Source: Botryococcus braunii (taxonomy: Eukaryota; Chlorophyta; Trebouxiophyceae). From it: a DNA stretch of 64,000 bases. Of this stretch, positions 15,576 to 37,500 are shown piece by piece (the stretch's first letter is position 1; each line of letters begins with the position of its first letter). The notes under the pieces were generated by a model. That model did not search any database. It saw only the letters and a program-made list of their open reading frames with translations, and had not been told where the DNA came from. A program made the translations under genes and the position numbers. The stretch spans positions 125,840 to 189,839 of the forward strand of contig KV908515.1 in NCBI GenBank assembly GCA_002005505.1, read 5' to 3'.

Positions 15576-17561
15576 TCAAGGTGCAAATGCCCCACCAAAG
15601 CGGGCTTCGAACGTTCTTCGCAGTACTTGTGGTTTCTGCCCTAGAAAGGGGGCGATCCTATAGAGCGCCTTATAAAGTCGTCGTAAGATAACGTTAGCCG
15701 GGTATCCTGCCTGTCTAAACCGATGGTAGAAGTCCACGGTCGCCGTAAGCCAGCCGTCGGCCGTAGTGCAAATGTTTCTAAACCGCCACAGCTGGGAAAA
15801 GATGACGCCTAACTTACATTGTTCAGCCAGGCACGAATGTGCACTGGGAACCGTGTGTATATGGGGTATGGGACTGTATTCAGGACTGTTGCGCTTATCA
15901 AAGACCCCCGTAATAAAGTTCCTGGTGGGGTAATGCCACCGGATATCCAAATCCATGAAGTGGCCATTACTTTGGTCTGGTAATGAGGTGTCTTGAATAG
16001 CCAAGCACAAGGGGTATATCCCTGGGACCGCTTGTACCAAATCCCCCGTACTGAAAAGGCTGGATATCAATTGTTTGTCCGAATAAATGGTGATAAGGAT
16101 TATATCATCTAAGAACCGACGAAAGAAACGTAAAAAAGCCAGTAACAATGTAGCTTCGTCGACCCGTGGAGGGTGTACCCCCATTCCACTGTACATGGCA
16201 GTGGCCCGTGTCAAGAAGTTGAGCTCGTAAAAGAAAGCATATAAATTGACTAGGTCCGGGGAACATGATGCCCCCATTGGAACCCCCACTTGTTGTACAT
16301 AGACCGCATCCCCTACCTGGAATAAACAGTGCGAGAGAACCTCGGTGATCATTGCCTTGAGGGTGTCCCGAGTGAATACATACACTTGCGTTTTGCGGCG
16401 TGGGCAATAATATGCCGTCCGCGCGGGAGCCTGATCGGCCCGGAGCCACTCGTGAGAATCAGGGGTGGTAAGTAAGTGTTGCCGTGCGACCCGGTGTCGG
16501 GGGCCGCGCAAAAGCGGTTGATTTTGGTGATCAAAGACGGTATCAATTATCCAATGGATGGTTTGGATAAGATCTGGGTGGGGGATATGAGTGTACAAAC
16601 GTGTCACATCCGCTGTAACCACTTGGGGGCGGTCTGCCCTTGGTATGTGGGGGAACCGTACTCCCAGTCTATGCCTGATCTCCCCGAAGAACCAAGACGC
16701 CCCGATCGCGTTGCATTGCTTAATTGTGCTAACGGCTTCCGTAGAATTCAATAATTCTGGAAGGGGGGACCAAAATTCTCGCGGTACCCCGGTATCCCTA
16801 AATTGTGCAAGCCATAACTGATGTAGACTAGGCTTCAATGCTTTGCAGGCCCAGTGTATACGTTTGTATAGAGGCACAAACACCCCCACGTGGCCTATAG
16901 TAAGCCACCGCATGCCAAAGGGTCGTTTGTGCAGCTTGGGGGCTGCTGAATAGAACGGGAGTGATTCATTCTGTGGGGTCACTTGCAAATGAAACCTATT
17001 AACCACAATCGTCATGTCCTGAATGCATTGGTTAACATCCTGTACATGATGGAGTCTGTAAACTGGCACTCCCGTGGAGTGGAGGTTGAGATCATCCATC
17101 AATAACTGTGCCACCCTTGTTTTACACACTAACGCAAAATTTCGGGAAGCCTTATCGCAAGTTGTAATGAGGAAATGTTCCCCTAGCAGTTGGAAAGCCC
17201 GCCGTTCGTCGTCCCCAAAACGTAGAGTGTTAGGATGGGCTATGGGACGATTCGGTTCGAGGAAGGCCAATGCCCGTTGGAACCGGGCGGTAGCGGCTTC
17301 CACAAATGGAAGCGTTTGGGTAATCGGCACATGATGCTCTTCACACATCTTGGCCACCCAATTGTGTAGACCTTGTTTCCACGCGACGACGGCCTGTGCA
17401 CGGTGGGCCTCTGTAAGGTGTGTAAGGCAGGTGGGCCCACTTGCTGGGGCCCATTGGGCCCGGCCCAAGCGCCGCTTGGCAAGCCCCAGGTGACCAATCC
17501 GGTCAACGGACGTGGCTCGTATGCTTGTTGCCGTTGCATTTAGCGGTCCCACCGATTGCAA
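15576..17561 (-). mobile_element. Penelope-like element reverse transcriptase, uninterrupted 661-codon frame
   Basis: Penelope-like elements are retroelements whose reverse transcriptase is related to telomerase. Marks in order: TTCDKASRNFALV (residues about 133-145, the common DK..NFxLV motif), FYSAAPKLHKRPFGMRWL (PKLHK at 208-212), TADVTRLYTHIP (motif A, catalytic Asp 318), VYVQQVGVPMGASCSP (motif B, 421-435), RRFLDDIILI (motif C, Asp pair 485-486), and a C-terminal FRQAGYPANVI. Both catalytic Asp sites are kept and there is no stop or frameshift, so the copy may be young or under selection. No GIY-YIG endonuclease is seen at either end. The open frame begins right after a stop with no ATG until residue 72, so the true start may be there or in an upstream exon. 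Element ends and terminal repeats were not found. Confidence 0.85.
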
Positions 17562-17891
17562 TTAATGTTTGGCTTTTAGCCCACCGCACCACACAAACAA
17601 TTGTTTGTTCTTTGATAGTATGAATCATACTTGACAAGTCTGTTCGAGGAATACTCTCTGAGCTACATGCGTTTTATTTGAATCGAGGCTTACTTATTAG
17701 ATTCAAGTGGGCGGCGCTGACAGCTGTTTAGCCTAAGCAGAAATACTACAGACGCACTATCATCTAGCAATTGGTCTGAAATGTTCAATGAACATCAGTT
17801 GAGGGCCTGCGTTGCGGGTTCGTGCTTTAAAAAGCAAGCACGGCGGATCGCCATGTGCAGCGCAAGTCCGCTGATACCATGATACAGTCCA
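17562..17891. other. Gap between reverse transcriptase and ADCS
   Basis: These 330 bp lie upstream of both the minus-strand reverse transcriptase and the plus-strand ADCS start. The stretch just before the ADCS ATG reads GATACAG then TCCAATGG, so a 3' splice site may sit there and join an unseen upstream exon. Confidence 0.3.
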
Positions 17892-26981
<9,090 letters not shown>

Positions 26982-27694
26982 TGCTGGGCCTGTACACCTG
27001 TGTGAGGAGGTCCTGGCTCCTAATCCCAGACCTTTCTTGTAAGCGTGTATGTAAATTGCGTTGACTCACCTCTGTCCTTCTAGACCGTTCCCGGCACAGA
27101 TGTCAATGTTTTCCAAAGTGTTGACGGCACATGTGCCAGGGCTCTGAGGTCCCACTGCTTCCTTGCTCTGACATGGACCTGGAGGCAAAGTCCACAGAGG
27201 CGATCTCCATGTTTAAATGCTTGTATGTGCAAGACCCCTCCTGTGTCAGGCCTGCTGCCCAGGTCCCAGGGCTAGCGATACGTGCCAGCAATGTGTTTGG
27301 GGGTGGGCGGCGCGCCTTCTTCGGGATCTGGGAGGTCTGCGCAGACACTTTCGCTTCAATACAGGGAATGTGAGTTGATAATTATGTAGTCTGTCTGGGC
27401 GCATGCATGATCTGGCTCAAATGAGGCCCGTGCTTCTGTGAGACTGTTACATGTTTGTGTAATTCATGTCGAAGGCACTTGAAGTCGTTTGGAAATCGTG
27501 ACGGTCTTTACTTGAGAATTGGATTCAGTAGTGTAAACTCTGCAGCTGATGGTGGTAGCCTTGGAACAATGTAGACATTTTAAAAATATATTCTTGTGTT
27601 TAAATATTAGAAGCCGCGTCTCTGTTGCTGACAGGGAAGACGATGCATTTCAGAACAGGTGGACGTATGTGACCAATGGCGGCCCCCCAGCTGA

Positions 27695-27748
27695 TGACAT
27701 GCATATCATCAGATGGGGAACGTTCCCCATCTGATGATATGCATGTCA
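27695..27748. repeat. Perfect 54-bp palindrome
   Basis: Two 27-base arms meet with no loop at the centre AACGTT (27719-27724). I paired every position outward and the first mismatch is 27694/27749. A second palindrome begins only two bases later. Confidence 0.95.
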
Positions 27749-27750
27749 GA

Positions 27751-27794
27751 GTAACGGGACATGAGCTGCATATATGCAGCTCATGTCCCGTTAC
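27751..27794. repeat. Perfect 44-bp palindrome
   Basis: Two 22-base arms meet at GCATATATGC (27768-27777) with no loop. Pairing fails first at 27750/27795. Its sequence is not related to that of the neighbouring palindrome. Confidence 0.95.
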
Positions 27795-29010
27795 CACTGT
27801 ACCGGCTTCATGGGAGTGTGTGTGAAGTTTCAATATATATGACTTTTAAGTTCAATTCTTGAACACTGATTAGAGTTCTCGCGGTGGATGAAGTAGAAGC
27901 CTCAACAGGGACCCCATTAGCCTTCAGGCTTCGCAATTTTGGTTTTCGAAGTTGCAGGGAAGGCAGCAGTTATCTGACTTCTGCGTCATGTAACGTCTGT
28001 AGTCTGGCAGTTGCAGTTTGTGTGTACTACATACAATGGTGTCACTCGAGACATTGTACGACCACGGACGAAGGGAGATTCTCCTGAAAATTTATATCTT
28101 GTTACATGCGACCAATTTATGACATGTTCAAGGCCTCAGCATCGGTAGGGATGGTCACGTGCATGGCATATTCGGTCTTTTCCTTTGGACGTACACATGA
28201 AGTTCAACCCGGACGAACAAACATGGACTTTTTTAACGAAGCACACGCAGCAATCCTGTGCAGAGCAAACACGGCGCGAGTAGTTCAGGGACTGCTGATG
28301 TAGTACGTCCGGCAGATTGCTGATGGAAAGTGGCACTTCAAGAGCATGAACATGGTGCAAATTACATCGTAAGGACAGCTCGTGATGTAAATTCATTGGG
28401 AGAACGAGGGTGCAATCATGATCAGCCTATAGAGCAGCCTAGCTAGCTAATTCCCTTGATTGGTCCTGAAAGTTTAATTTAACTAATCATGTGTGTACAT
28501 CACATAGATGTTCAAAATATCAGAAGGGTAAATGATGTATATTGACTGGCTCAACCCTCCCAACCCTCATGACATGAATTTGCTTTTAAGTGATAGGACT
28601 CCAGTCATCACTAGCAGTTTTGCGCAATTTGGCACACGCTACTGCAGTGGTTTGTGCATTTGTGATTTATATACGCAAGTCGAGCAGGGCAAAAGTTAAT
28701 ATGGGCGTATGTCTAAACCAAATGAGACATTAGTTCTTTCCCATCCGAGCGTGTCCTTGTTGGATGGTAGCCCTTGGAAGACGAACCTCAGGGTGGCTTA
28801 GCCATAATTGCTGCTGGCAGCAGTGAAATGACGGGTTCTGTGGTTGGGATCCACAGTTTTGTGGTGTGGGATTCCCAGAGTTGGAAGATTGGAATTGGTC
28901 TGTCTGTAAGGCACAACTTGTAATTTTAAATCAGCCCTTGCAGGGCTGATCCACTGGTTTTAGTGGTGCCTAGGCCGAGCAGTTGGGTTGAGTCATATGC
29001 GCCATGAGGT

Positions 29011-29059
29011 TGAGTCATAGCCGCTATGACTCATAGCTATGCGGACCGCGTGACGCGGT
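29011..29059. repeat. Two successive short hairpins
   Basis: The first has 10-bp arms TGAGTCATAG and its complement with a 3-nt loop (29011-29033). The second has 6-bp GC-rich arms ACCGCG/CGCGGT with loop TGA (29045-29059). The word GAGTCATA also occurs just upstream. Confidence 0.8.
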
Positions 29060-29657
29060 GAAGCGAAATTACTTCTCCGACGACCCTGAGCTCAAAACCC
29101 CAAGCGCCCTCTGTGCGAAGTCTGCGAGCTGTGCATGACCGGGCTCGGCAAGCCAAGGAAAAAGCAGTTTCTGACATTCTTCAAATAAGTATAATATCAG
29201 ACCAGGTCTTCCGAGCCTTTCTTTCAGGCTTACGAGAAATTGACACTTCTTAAGCTTCATGGGAATAACGTTGAGTGGGGCTAAAACTTATTACACAAGG
29301 CGTGCCCTTATGGAGAAGTAGCATTCTAAGGTTTGTGTGAACAAATGAAGAGATTCTAAGGTGCAAAAGCCGTGGTGCCATCCGACGCTTGACAGCGGTC
29401 GGAAGGGTCCGGGATTCATGTGCAGCGAATCCCACGGTATACGCTCATTTCACGGTGCTCAATACGCTTTCTCGTACATATGATAATAAGCTTTGATCGG
29501 GGGCAGATCAAAAGAATTACGTCTGTGTACCAAAAGTGTACTGTCCTTGCTTCAACACGAGAACTAGCAAAGCAACATTGCTGCAGCATCCTCAGAGGGT
29601 CGATTTGGGATTTTCAATGGCAGGTGGCTGAAAGGCGACTTACCACTGTGACCCCTT

Positions 29658-30738
29658 ATGGGGCTGAGCTCCTGTTGCCACAAAAAGGCATTTGGCCTCT
29701 GTGGCTACGTTATCATAGCACTTGGATTACATGTCGCAGCACATCCCCCACTGCTGACAGATCAGCAGCCGGCAGGCGGAGATGCACGGGGGGCAGATCG
29801 AAACCCAGTAAGACACAAAGGATTTCTCAATCCCCTCCTGTTATCTGAGCTCTTGCTTCACATGTTCTTTCAACATTTCTAAATCTGAGCAACTCGTGCA
29901 GGACATCCCTATAGCAGGGCAAATCAACTGGGCTGACGGAAGAGGAAGTGCACAGAATGTGATACGGAATGCAACGGAAAGGGCTGCCAGGCTGCTGCCT
30001 GGTGCTGCGCGTGACAGGGTAATTCAGGGGGAAGAAACATCGTTCCCTGGTATACCAACCCAAGATGGCCAGTTAATACTGAGCCAGAGCCAGCACAGCA
30101 CAGGCTATAAAGCTTTCCCAGTATTCTCCCCCCCTTCACCATTCCCTAGCGATCTTAGAGTTACTTTGGGTCTGCCGCAACTTCCAGACTTGTTTGGGGA
30201 AGGTGGAGGTGGTGGGGGAGGGGCCCGTACTGGAGATGGGGCAGCCAGCCAAGCGCTGCCACCTGCCCTTGCAGACATTCCGGATCCCAGTAAAGGCCCT
30301 GTGACAGTTATCCCTGGCCTTCTTCAAGTCACAACGCCATCAGGGCAGGATACACACACACCAGCTCCAAATGTAAGTTTCCCGCTGTCAATATCAACAG
30401 ACCGCGACAATGAGAAGTAGAGCGAGGGGTTCAAAGGGCCTCTAATGTTTCATGACCATGTCACTAACCCAACATGTCTATGAAGCTTGATGTCTTACCT
30501 CCCCAGTTGACAATGTGCAACATTACTGAAAGTCAAGTGTTGTGCAGAGCTGGCACCCCTCAGTGGACAGTTTCCAGGCTGTGGCCCCTGCTCCAGTACT
30601 TCCGCCAATAATACCAACCCCAGCACCTGCCACATCTGCTGCAGGTAACTCTATCATTTACTGCTCACAGTAATTGACAAATGCAAAATTGTAATCCTGT
30701 GCACTCTCTCACACACTCCCTCTCCCTCTCTCTCTCTC

Positions 30739-30826
<88 letters not shown>

Positions 30827-33579
30827 CAACTTCTTGTCATATAGTGAAACGTTGAACTCAAAGCATTCCTCAGCCTTCCTCTTCTTGACTGCGTCCCTCC
30901 CCCCCCCCGGGTGCCTCGTACAGGGGCCCTTGCAGACCCTGCTATTTGCATTTATCATTCTGAGTTGCTCCCTCTACTTTCACAGATGCACTTCCATATG
31001 TGTGTAGAAGATCAGCATAAACTCAGCAAACAATAAAAAATTCACTTTCTGACACCTAACATCTTTGAACAGCATTGAGAGCTGTCCCAACGGAAGCTCC
31101 GAGACTGGCACCCACCGCATCACCAGTAGGGCTGGGCATGATGGTGGCACCAATTCACTCAACCCTAGGCGCCATGCCCCTCCCTACTCCTAGCCTTGCA
31201 CCACCAGTGGAAGGGGCTTCTGCCTCAATGGATGTTTATCTTGGATTACGTGGGGAGGGCTTGCTTCCATTTGATGATGCAAAGAAGAACGCGACAGTTG
31301 TTGCTGTGGCCAACATATTGAAGGTACACAATCGACTTCATGCGTCTCAGTGGCAACGCTTTGCCAACTACTTTCCTCTGTAAGGAAAATGTGACCCACA
31401 AAAATAGCTTTATCATCAACCAGCTCTGTTGATTTGAAAGTTTGGGATTTGGCTGGTGGTTTGGCAGGCATGTATTTTGTTGCTGTTGGTGCTGTTGCTC
31501 TTACTAATATCTGCCTTACAGTACAATTCTGGTGACTGCAGTCAGAAGCATGATGCTGTGGGGGGAAGACTCAAGGTCTTCTGTGATCTGCAGCCAGGAA
31601 CCGCGCATACATCCACTGACGATACAGTCATGACTGCCATGTGGGAAGTGAATGGCTGCGTTGGGAACTGACGAAGTCTGCAGTCCTAAAAGTCCTATTT
31701 GAAATCATGGAAGTGCTGATCGGCAGTGAGGGCTTCAGGTTGCACCTTCACATATACACTTTGTCCAAGTGAGCCCCCAGCGCAGGCGCCAGCTTCTTGA
31801 CCTCAGTCAGGCGGTTGAGGTCAAGCTGCAGGTGGAGGGAGCCACTGAAGCCCCTCCGTCTGTCCTTCAAGAGCGCCTGATGAGTGGAGCCGCCGACGGC
31901 AAGCTGTTGGTGAGTCAAAAAGCCACAATTTTGTACTACAAAGGTTTGCTGCTGTGTCCAAGTAGAAAAACTTAGAAACGTCTGCTTTTCGCATCCTAGG
32001 CTTTGTGCGGGGTCAGGGACACAGAGATTCTGGGAAAAGCTTCCTTTGGGGAATCGTTTAATGGACTTGCCTCTGAAGTCCATTGAGCGTGTGGCAGCAT
32101 GTGTCTTTATTTGAGTTTCATTCTCGGAACGTGTTCTACGCCAGGAAAGCAACTGGTTATGGTGGGTGGGGGAAAGGGGTTCGTGTATATACGGGGAGGG
32201 GCGTGTTATTTGTGGTACTTGCATCACGTTTTCTCCGTGTGTGCCAGATCATGCACAATTTACACTCTAAAGCAACTGATCGGACACAATTAACAGTCTA
32301 GATAGCTCACATGATCATGCTGTTTCATTGACTAGGAGGAGTTGAGGAAAGCTGGCTTGTCTGCAACAGCTGCTGACATTCATAGCCGAGGACAAGGTGT
32401 CGCGGTCTCTCCACCCACTATTCCAGCCGGTGCGGAATTAACCTCACCATAGTTCTCTACATGTTCAGTCAAAACTGAATCTGACTTTGACTGGCTTTCA
32501 ACTCTGAAACCCTTCGCCCTTCTGGGTCGAGGACACATTTGCAGTCTATAGCTCCACCAACTGGTCCTTCTGCTGAAGGATGAACCATTGTGAAGCTTGG
32601 AGGGGCATAGTACTTGATCTTAATGGCGGCCTTGTCACAATTGTAGATCAAAGGTCCAGATGTCCATTAAAGGGGATCAGGCTGAACGAGAAGTAGCCAA
32701 TGGATCTTAACATCCCTTCCCAAAGCCCATATTTCAGGACAAGGATGGTTACAAGTTGTTCGATCCTAGGATCCAGGATCTTGCCTGGACAAGGGATCCC
32801 TTGCTTACCACCATGAAGAAAATTGGGGTTCAACAGCTGGAGCAGGCTTATGGTATGTTGTAGGCCAAAGATCATCGCAACAGATTGCATACCTGTTCTA
32901 GGCCCAAAGGAGGAACAATATGCGCCGCAATTTTCAGGCCTCAATATGGAATGACAATGCCAATTATAGACAGGTGGTTGCAGGTGGTCGTATCTTCAAG
33001 CTGAGATGTGATGATGCTGCGCAGGCACTCCAAGCAGTAAATTGATGATTCCCATCATAGCCGGAGCTGCGGGTGGGGGTCTGCTGCTATTGCTCCTAAT
33101 TTTTGTCATTACTTGGTGGAGATATCGAGCCCGACGACGGCCACAACACCCTGCAGCACAAGCTGGGGATATGGCCATCATCCCCATGTCAGCAGAAGCC
33201 ACGGAGCCGTATGTTCACAGCAGGAACAGACATACACCCACTTAAAACAACGGGTGGGAGAGAGAAGGGGGAAGAATGGGGCTAGGCAGAGATGCATGAG
33301 TGCATCAGAAAGGGATGGGAAAATGAAGGTGGCAATGTTATAGAGGGGGGAGATTGCAAATGACTAGGAAAGGAAGGGCGAAGGTGGGAGAAAGGGTGAA
33401 AGGGGTGAAGGGGCTTACAAGGCGTTTGAGATCACAGAGAGAGTTCGGGTATCTCACAGTAAGCAATAGACAGGGGAAAGCTGTATTCCGCCCAATGTGC
33501 CATGCACAGCAGGGTCCTACTTGGATTCTGTGGGATGGAGGGTTCGAAATGGGGAAAGAAAAGAGAGAGGGAGGGGGGG

Positions 33580-33635
<56 letters not shown>

Positions 33636-34472
33636 GGAGAGAGAGAGAGAGGGGGAGCGCAGGGGGTAGGGAGAGAAAGGGGGGGCGGTGGGGAGAGAGA
33701 TACCCAATTTTTTTTATACCTTTAGGTTTTTGGGGGCTTGTTTGCTTTGTCTGCGAAAGGGGGCCTCCTTGTGTTGGGGGAAGCAGCAATGGTCTTTATA
33801 AACAGGAGAGATTTCAAGAAATGTAGATAATGCCAAGCAGGGCCAGAAGCTCTCAACACATAGTAACACAGGCATGACGTGGACAGGTTGGAGCCGATAT
33901 TCAAATCGAACTCAGCATCCAAGACAGATTTGACAGAGAAGACTCCTCCCACAGCAAAGGCGCGTGAGTTCAAAATTGAGGTGGATGCAACCTTCGCTAG
34001 CAGCTGCAGCTTTCAGGGTGTGCAGGAGACCCTCATCCAAGCAACTCCAGAGGCCCGAGGAAACTGGGTCTCTGCCCTTTCTGGATCACTAAGCCGGTCC
34101 CCTAGGCGGTCTTCACCCCGATCTCCCATCCGCCAGCGATCCATGTCGCCTACCAGGGTCCCATCTAGCTTGATTGCTGCAGATGCTATAGTTATGAATG
34201 TTAAAGGCACCAGCATGGTCAGCCTGTGCAGCCATGCACTGCAGGTCTGGCCATCTTTCCTTTCCTTAATGGCAATGCTCAGAAGTCTAAGCTTTTGAGA
34301 AGCTTAAGGGCAAGGTATCTGGGTTCTCCTGGTACCTGCAACAATACATCACAAACGCGAGAGCCTCTAGAAGCCCTCTGCCTCGATGCCCTAGACCCCC
34401 GGTCTTGTCCCCAAGTTTTCCAACTGTCTCTTGATCCCCTTGCATATATGAGGCAGAGCATGTACGGTATAC

Positions 34473-34560
<88 letters not shown>

Positions 34561-37500
34561 ACACCCTACCATATATATTTTCTGATCTGTGTCCTCAACT
34601 CCCTGGTCCAGTACCCTCCTGATGGCCTCCATCTTCATGCTCTTGCAGAAATGCCCATATTCACGTGTAGCAGAAGCATTCTCACAACGCAAGTACATCA
34701 CGACCTTTACACACATCTGTACGTTATAGTAATGTAACATGTGATGGATATATGTACTAGGGTTCGAGGCTTGGATGCTCACACCCCCTTGTATATGTAA
34801 TAAAAGTTTCAAGCAGCCTCATCAAGGAGTGTTGCATGAGTTTGTGTTTGACCTCTCCTCTGTCGGCGTAAATGGTGTATTGTTATACATTAATTCTAAT
34901 AAGGGCGTTCTGGCATAGCAGGTGGATAGCGAAACAGAGGCATCGCCCAGTCCAGGGCTGCATGAGACCGGACCATGCTCCAGTGGTGGACGACGGCCCC
35001 ATCAAACTTCCGCCCGCATCCAGAACACCATCAACCTGCTACGAACGTTTGCAGGTGGGCAAACGTCCACATCCCATCGGTGCAAGTCATTCCCTCGCTG
35101 CCCTCTGAGGGGTTCCTTATGTTCTCACACACACATGCACACTCTCGAACGCACATATGCACGCAGGCTGAGATTTATGTTGCAGCAGGATCCTGATTGT
35201 GGCACTGCCCTTCCTAGGTGGCAGATGCTCTGCAATGTCAGTCTGTAGCCTCACACCCGCATTCGTTACTTTGCAAACGCCTCTAATTTCTTTGTTCATG
35301 GCCCTCATGCAAAACTCCTTCTGTACCCCATCTTTGCATTAGACTGAGGAAGAGGAACCACTCAGTAAGGTTGCACTTGGGGTCCTGCAGGCGAATTGTC
35401 TACACCAGGTTCTGATACAAACTCACCAAGCTGTCCAACTGAAGGTGGCGCAATGTTGGACGCTACGCAACCTCTCTTCCTCTCCCCCACTGGAAACCTG
35501 GATGCCCCTAACCGAATTTCAGCTGCAAACAGTCAGGTGAAACGCAATCCATTTCGGTCTTGCTGGCATCCCCTTTTTGACGATGAGGGTCCAGGCCAAG
35601 CGAGTTGTCTGATGTGCCAACACCCTTCTCAACAGAGTGAGTGTCCAGACCAATTAAATGTCTACTGTGAGGCATGTTGCAGCAATATACGAAATGTACA
35701 AGTATGGTATGGCTTTCACACTTCCAGGAATTCTAGAAGAATCTACCAGGATTGAAAGCGGGACATGGACCTGGTTCGGATATCTTTTGGCACATTGATA
35801 TAACATTTGTTAAGGTAGATATGGAATAAGTGCACGCAAGAGAAACCAGGGCAATGGGCAACTGCCAAATACATGTGCGTTGCAATGGGGCGCAGCTGGC
35901 TGCCTTCTCAGCTTCTCTCTCCCCCAGCAACGCTGGCAAGACTATTCAACAGCTGCTCATACGCTTAAATGCCAATCGCAAAAGGCTAGCTGATCCAGGG
36001 GCGACAGGATCACAAGTTTGTTTGGTGCATGCTGCAATGGAATACCTCACAGCAACGTCCAATTTTGCCGGTGAGTCAAAGTTTATATTCCATATTTAAC
36101 CCTCCCTTCTCATCAATGGAAAGGGAAGGGGCGAGGAGCGTGCCCACAGATATACATACACACAGCAAGCTACATTACCAAGATCACCAGTGCGGCCATT
36201 TGACCCAGATGGCTGGTTTGGAACTGGCCAATGAATGAATCCCCTGGATAAGTTCATACTTTAAATGTCCGTGTCTCCTCAGGCAGCTATGAACCTCCCA
36301 AAGCAGTATTTAGCTCACCTCAGTTTACGCTCAGTCCCCCAGTGAAGTTTTCCGTGACAGAGTATCAGGTCAGATCAAGCTTGTGTCATGCAGGAGGCCG
36401 AGCATCACTGCACCTGCACCTGGGATAGGGAACGTATTCAGCGGAAGTTGACCGAGTAGATTGATCTCTAGTGTCAGCCAATGTGGTTGTTATTTCCTGA
36501 TGTGTTGGTGTGTCAGCTCTTAAAACGGTAGTTTGGCGGAGCTTGCAGGGAAGTATGTTGTGGATGGCGCTGTCTTTGATGGAGCCTCATGCATCGTGGC
36601 GACCGGGAAACAGATAAAGACAGATGCAAATGTGCAACTCAAATTTTTTGTGGATTCACATGCCTTCAGCCACGAGAAGAGCTTCTACTCCTTTGCCAGG
36701 CGCCAAGGCTTCATGCCAGGTGACTTCCGTTTAGATATCATTTTGTCTTGGGTTGCCACTCCTTTTGAGAGGCATGGGAAGGAACACCTTGTTTAGTGCA
36801 TTAGAGGCATGGGAAGGAACACCTTGTTTAGTGGCATCCCCTCTGTCTCTGCCAGCCAACCAGCAGTTGTCTTTTCGAAGCAGTTGTCACATTGTAAGCA
36901 TACTGGCTATTGTGATTCCCTGTTTGTTTCAAGTACAGTTGCTCTGCCTGAAATTCATCAAGCCTGGCATCCGACGCAATAATGGCCCTCCAGTTTGAAT
37001 GAAATACCATAGTACCCGCCACTAAATGCCATTTGTAACTCTGTACAGCAAAGTCGAGGCAATCTGCACATGAATGCCATCCCCTCAGTCAGATCCATGG
37101 TTGGTTTGCTGAGACGTCCTGTTAGTAAAGTAATTCACCTCTTCTGTCGCCGCAGAACGCCGCAGCCCTCTCCATAAAGAGACGCAGTATAGGGCCCTCA
37201 TTTCCCATTATGTGATTGAGCATTTCTCCCATCTTTACTACGTCCTCCACTAAAGGGACAGAGGATCTCACGTGTTTCTGGGGAAGCAGGGCTTCTGGAT
37301 GTGATAGAAGCAGGAGATGCCCCCTTGGCGGCAGGGGTTGCAAACCCGGCATGTGTGGTCACCCAAAGGGGTGACTACACCCTTACTGAGTGGCTCAACC
37401 GCATGGAGCGTAACCCCAGGTGTTGCTCCCATCCAAAGCTCCCTATTGTGTCGAAGCCTACATTTCCTTACATTCATTGGGCTGCTCCCAGCAGGTGACC

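Larger units (their letters stand above)
26982..29657. other. Intergenic region between ADCS and the receptor-like gene
   Basis: It holds the 3' end of ADCS and the promoter of the next gene, which lies in the same direction. No exon was recognised. Its notable contents are the hairpins at 27695-27794 and 29011-29059, annotated separately. Confidence 0.5.

Noticed and set aside
15576..17561. Group II intron, LINE or LTR-type reverse transcriptase
   Set aside because: The DK..NF, PKLHK, LYTHIP and VPMGASCSP motifs in this order are those of Penelope-like enzymes, and no maturase, APE endonuclease, integrase or RNase H region is seen.
35537..35755. Cys-rich continuation of a receptor-like exon ([30 protein letters not shown])
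   Set aside because: A good donor GTGAAA lies at 35537, and splicing there joins the next exon in phase, so this stretch is more likely intron. A zinc-binding reading cannot be fully excluded.
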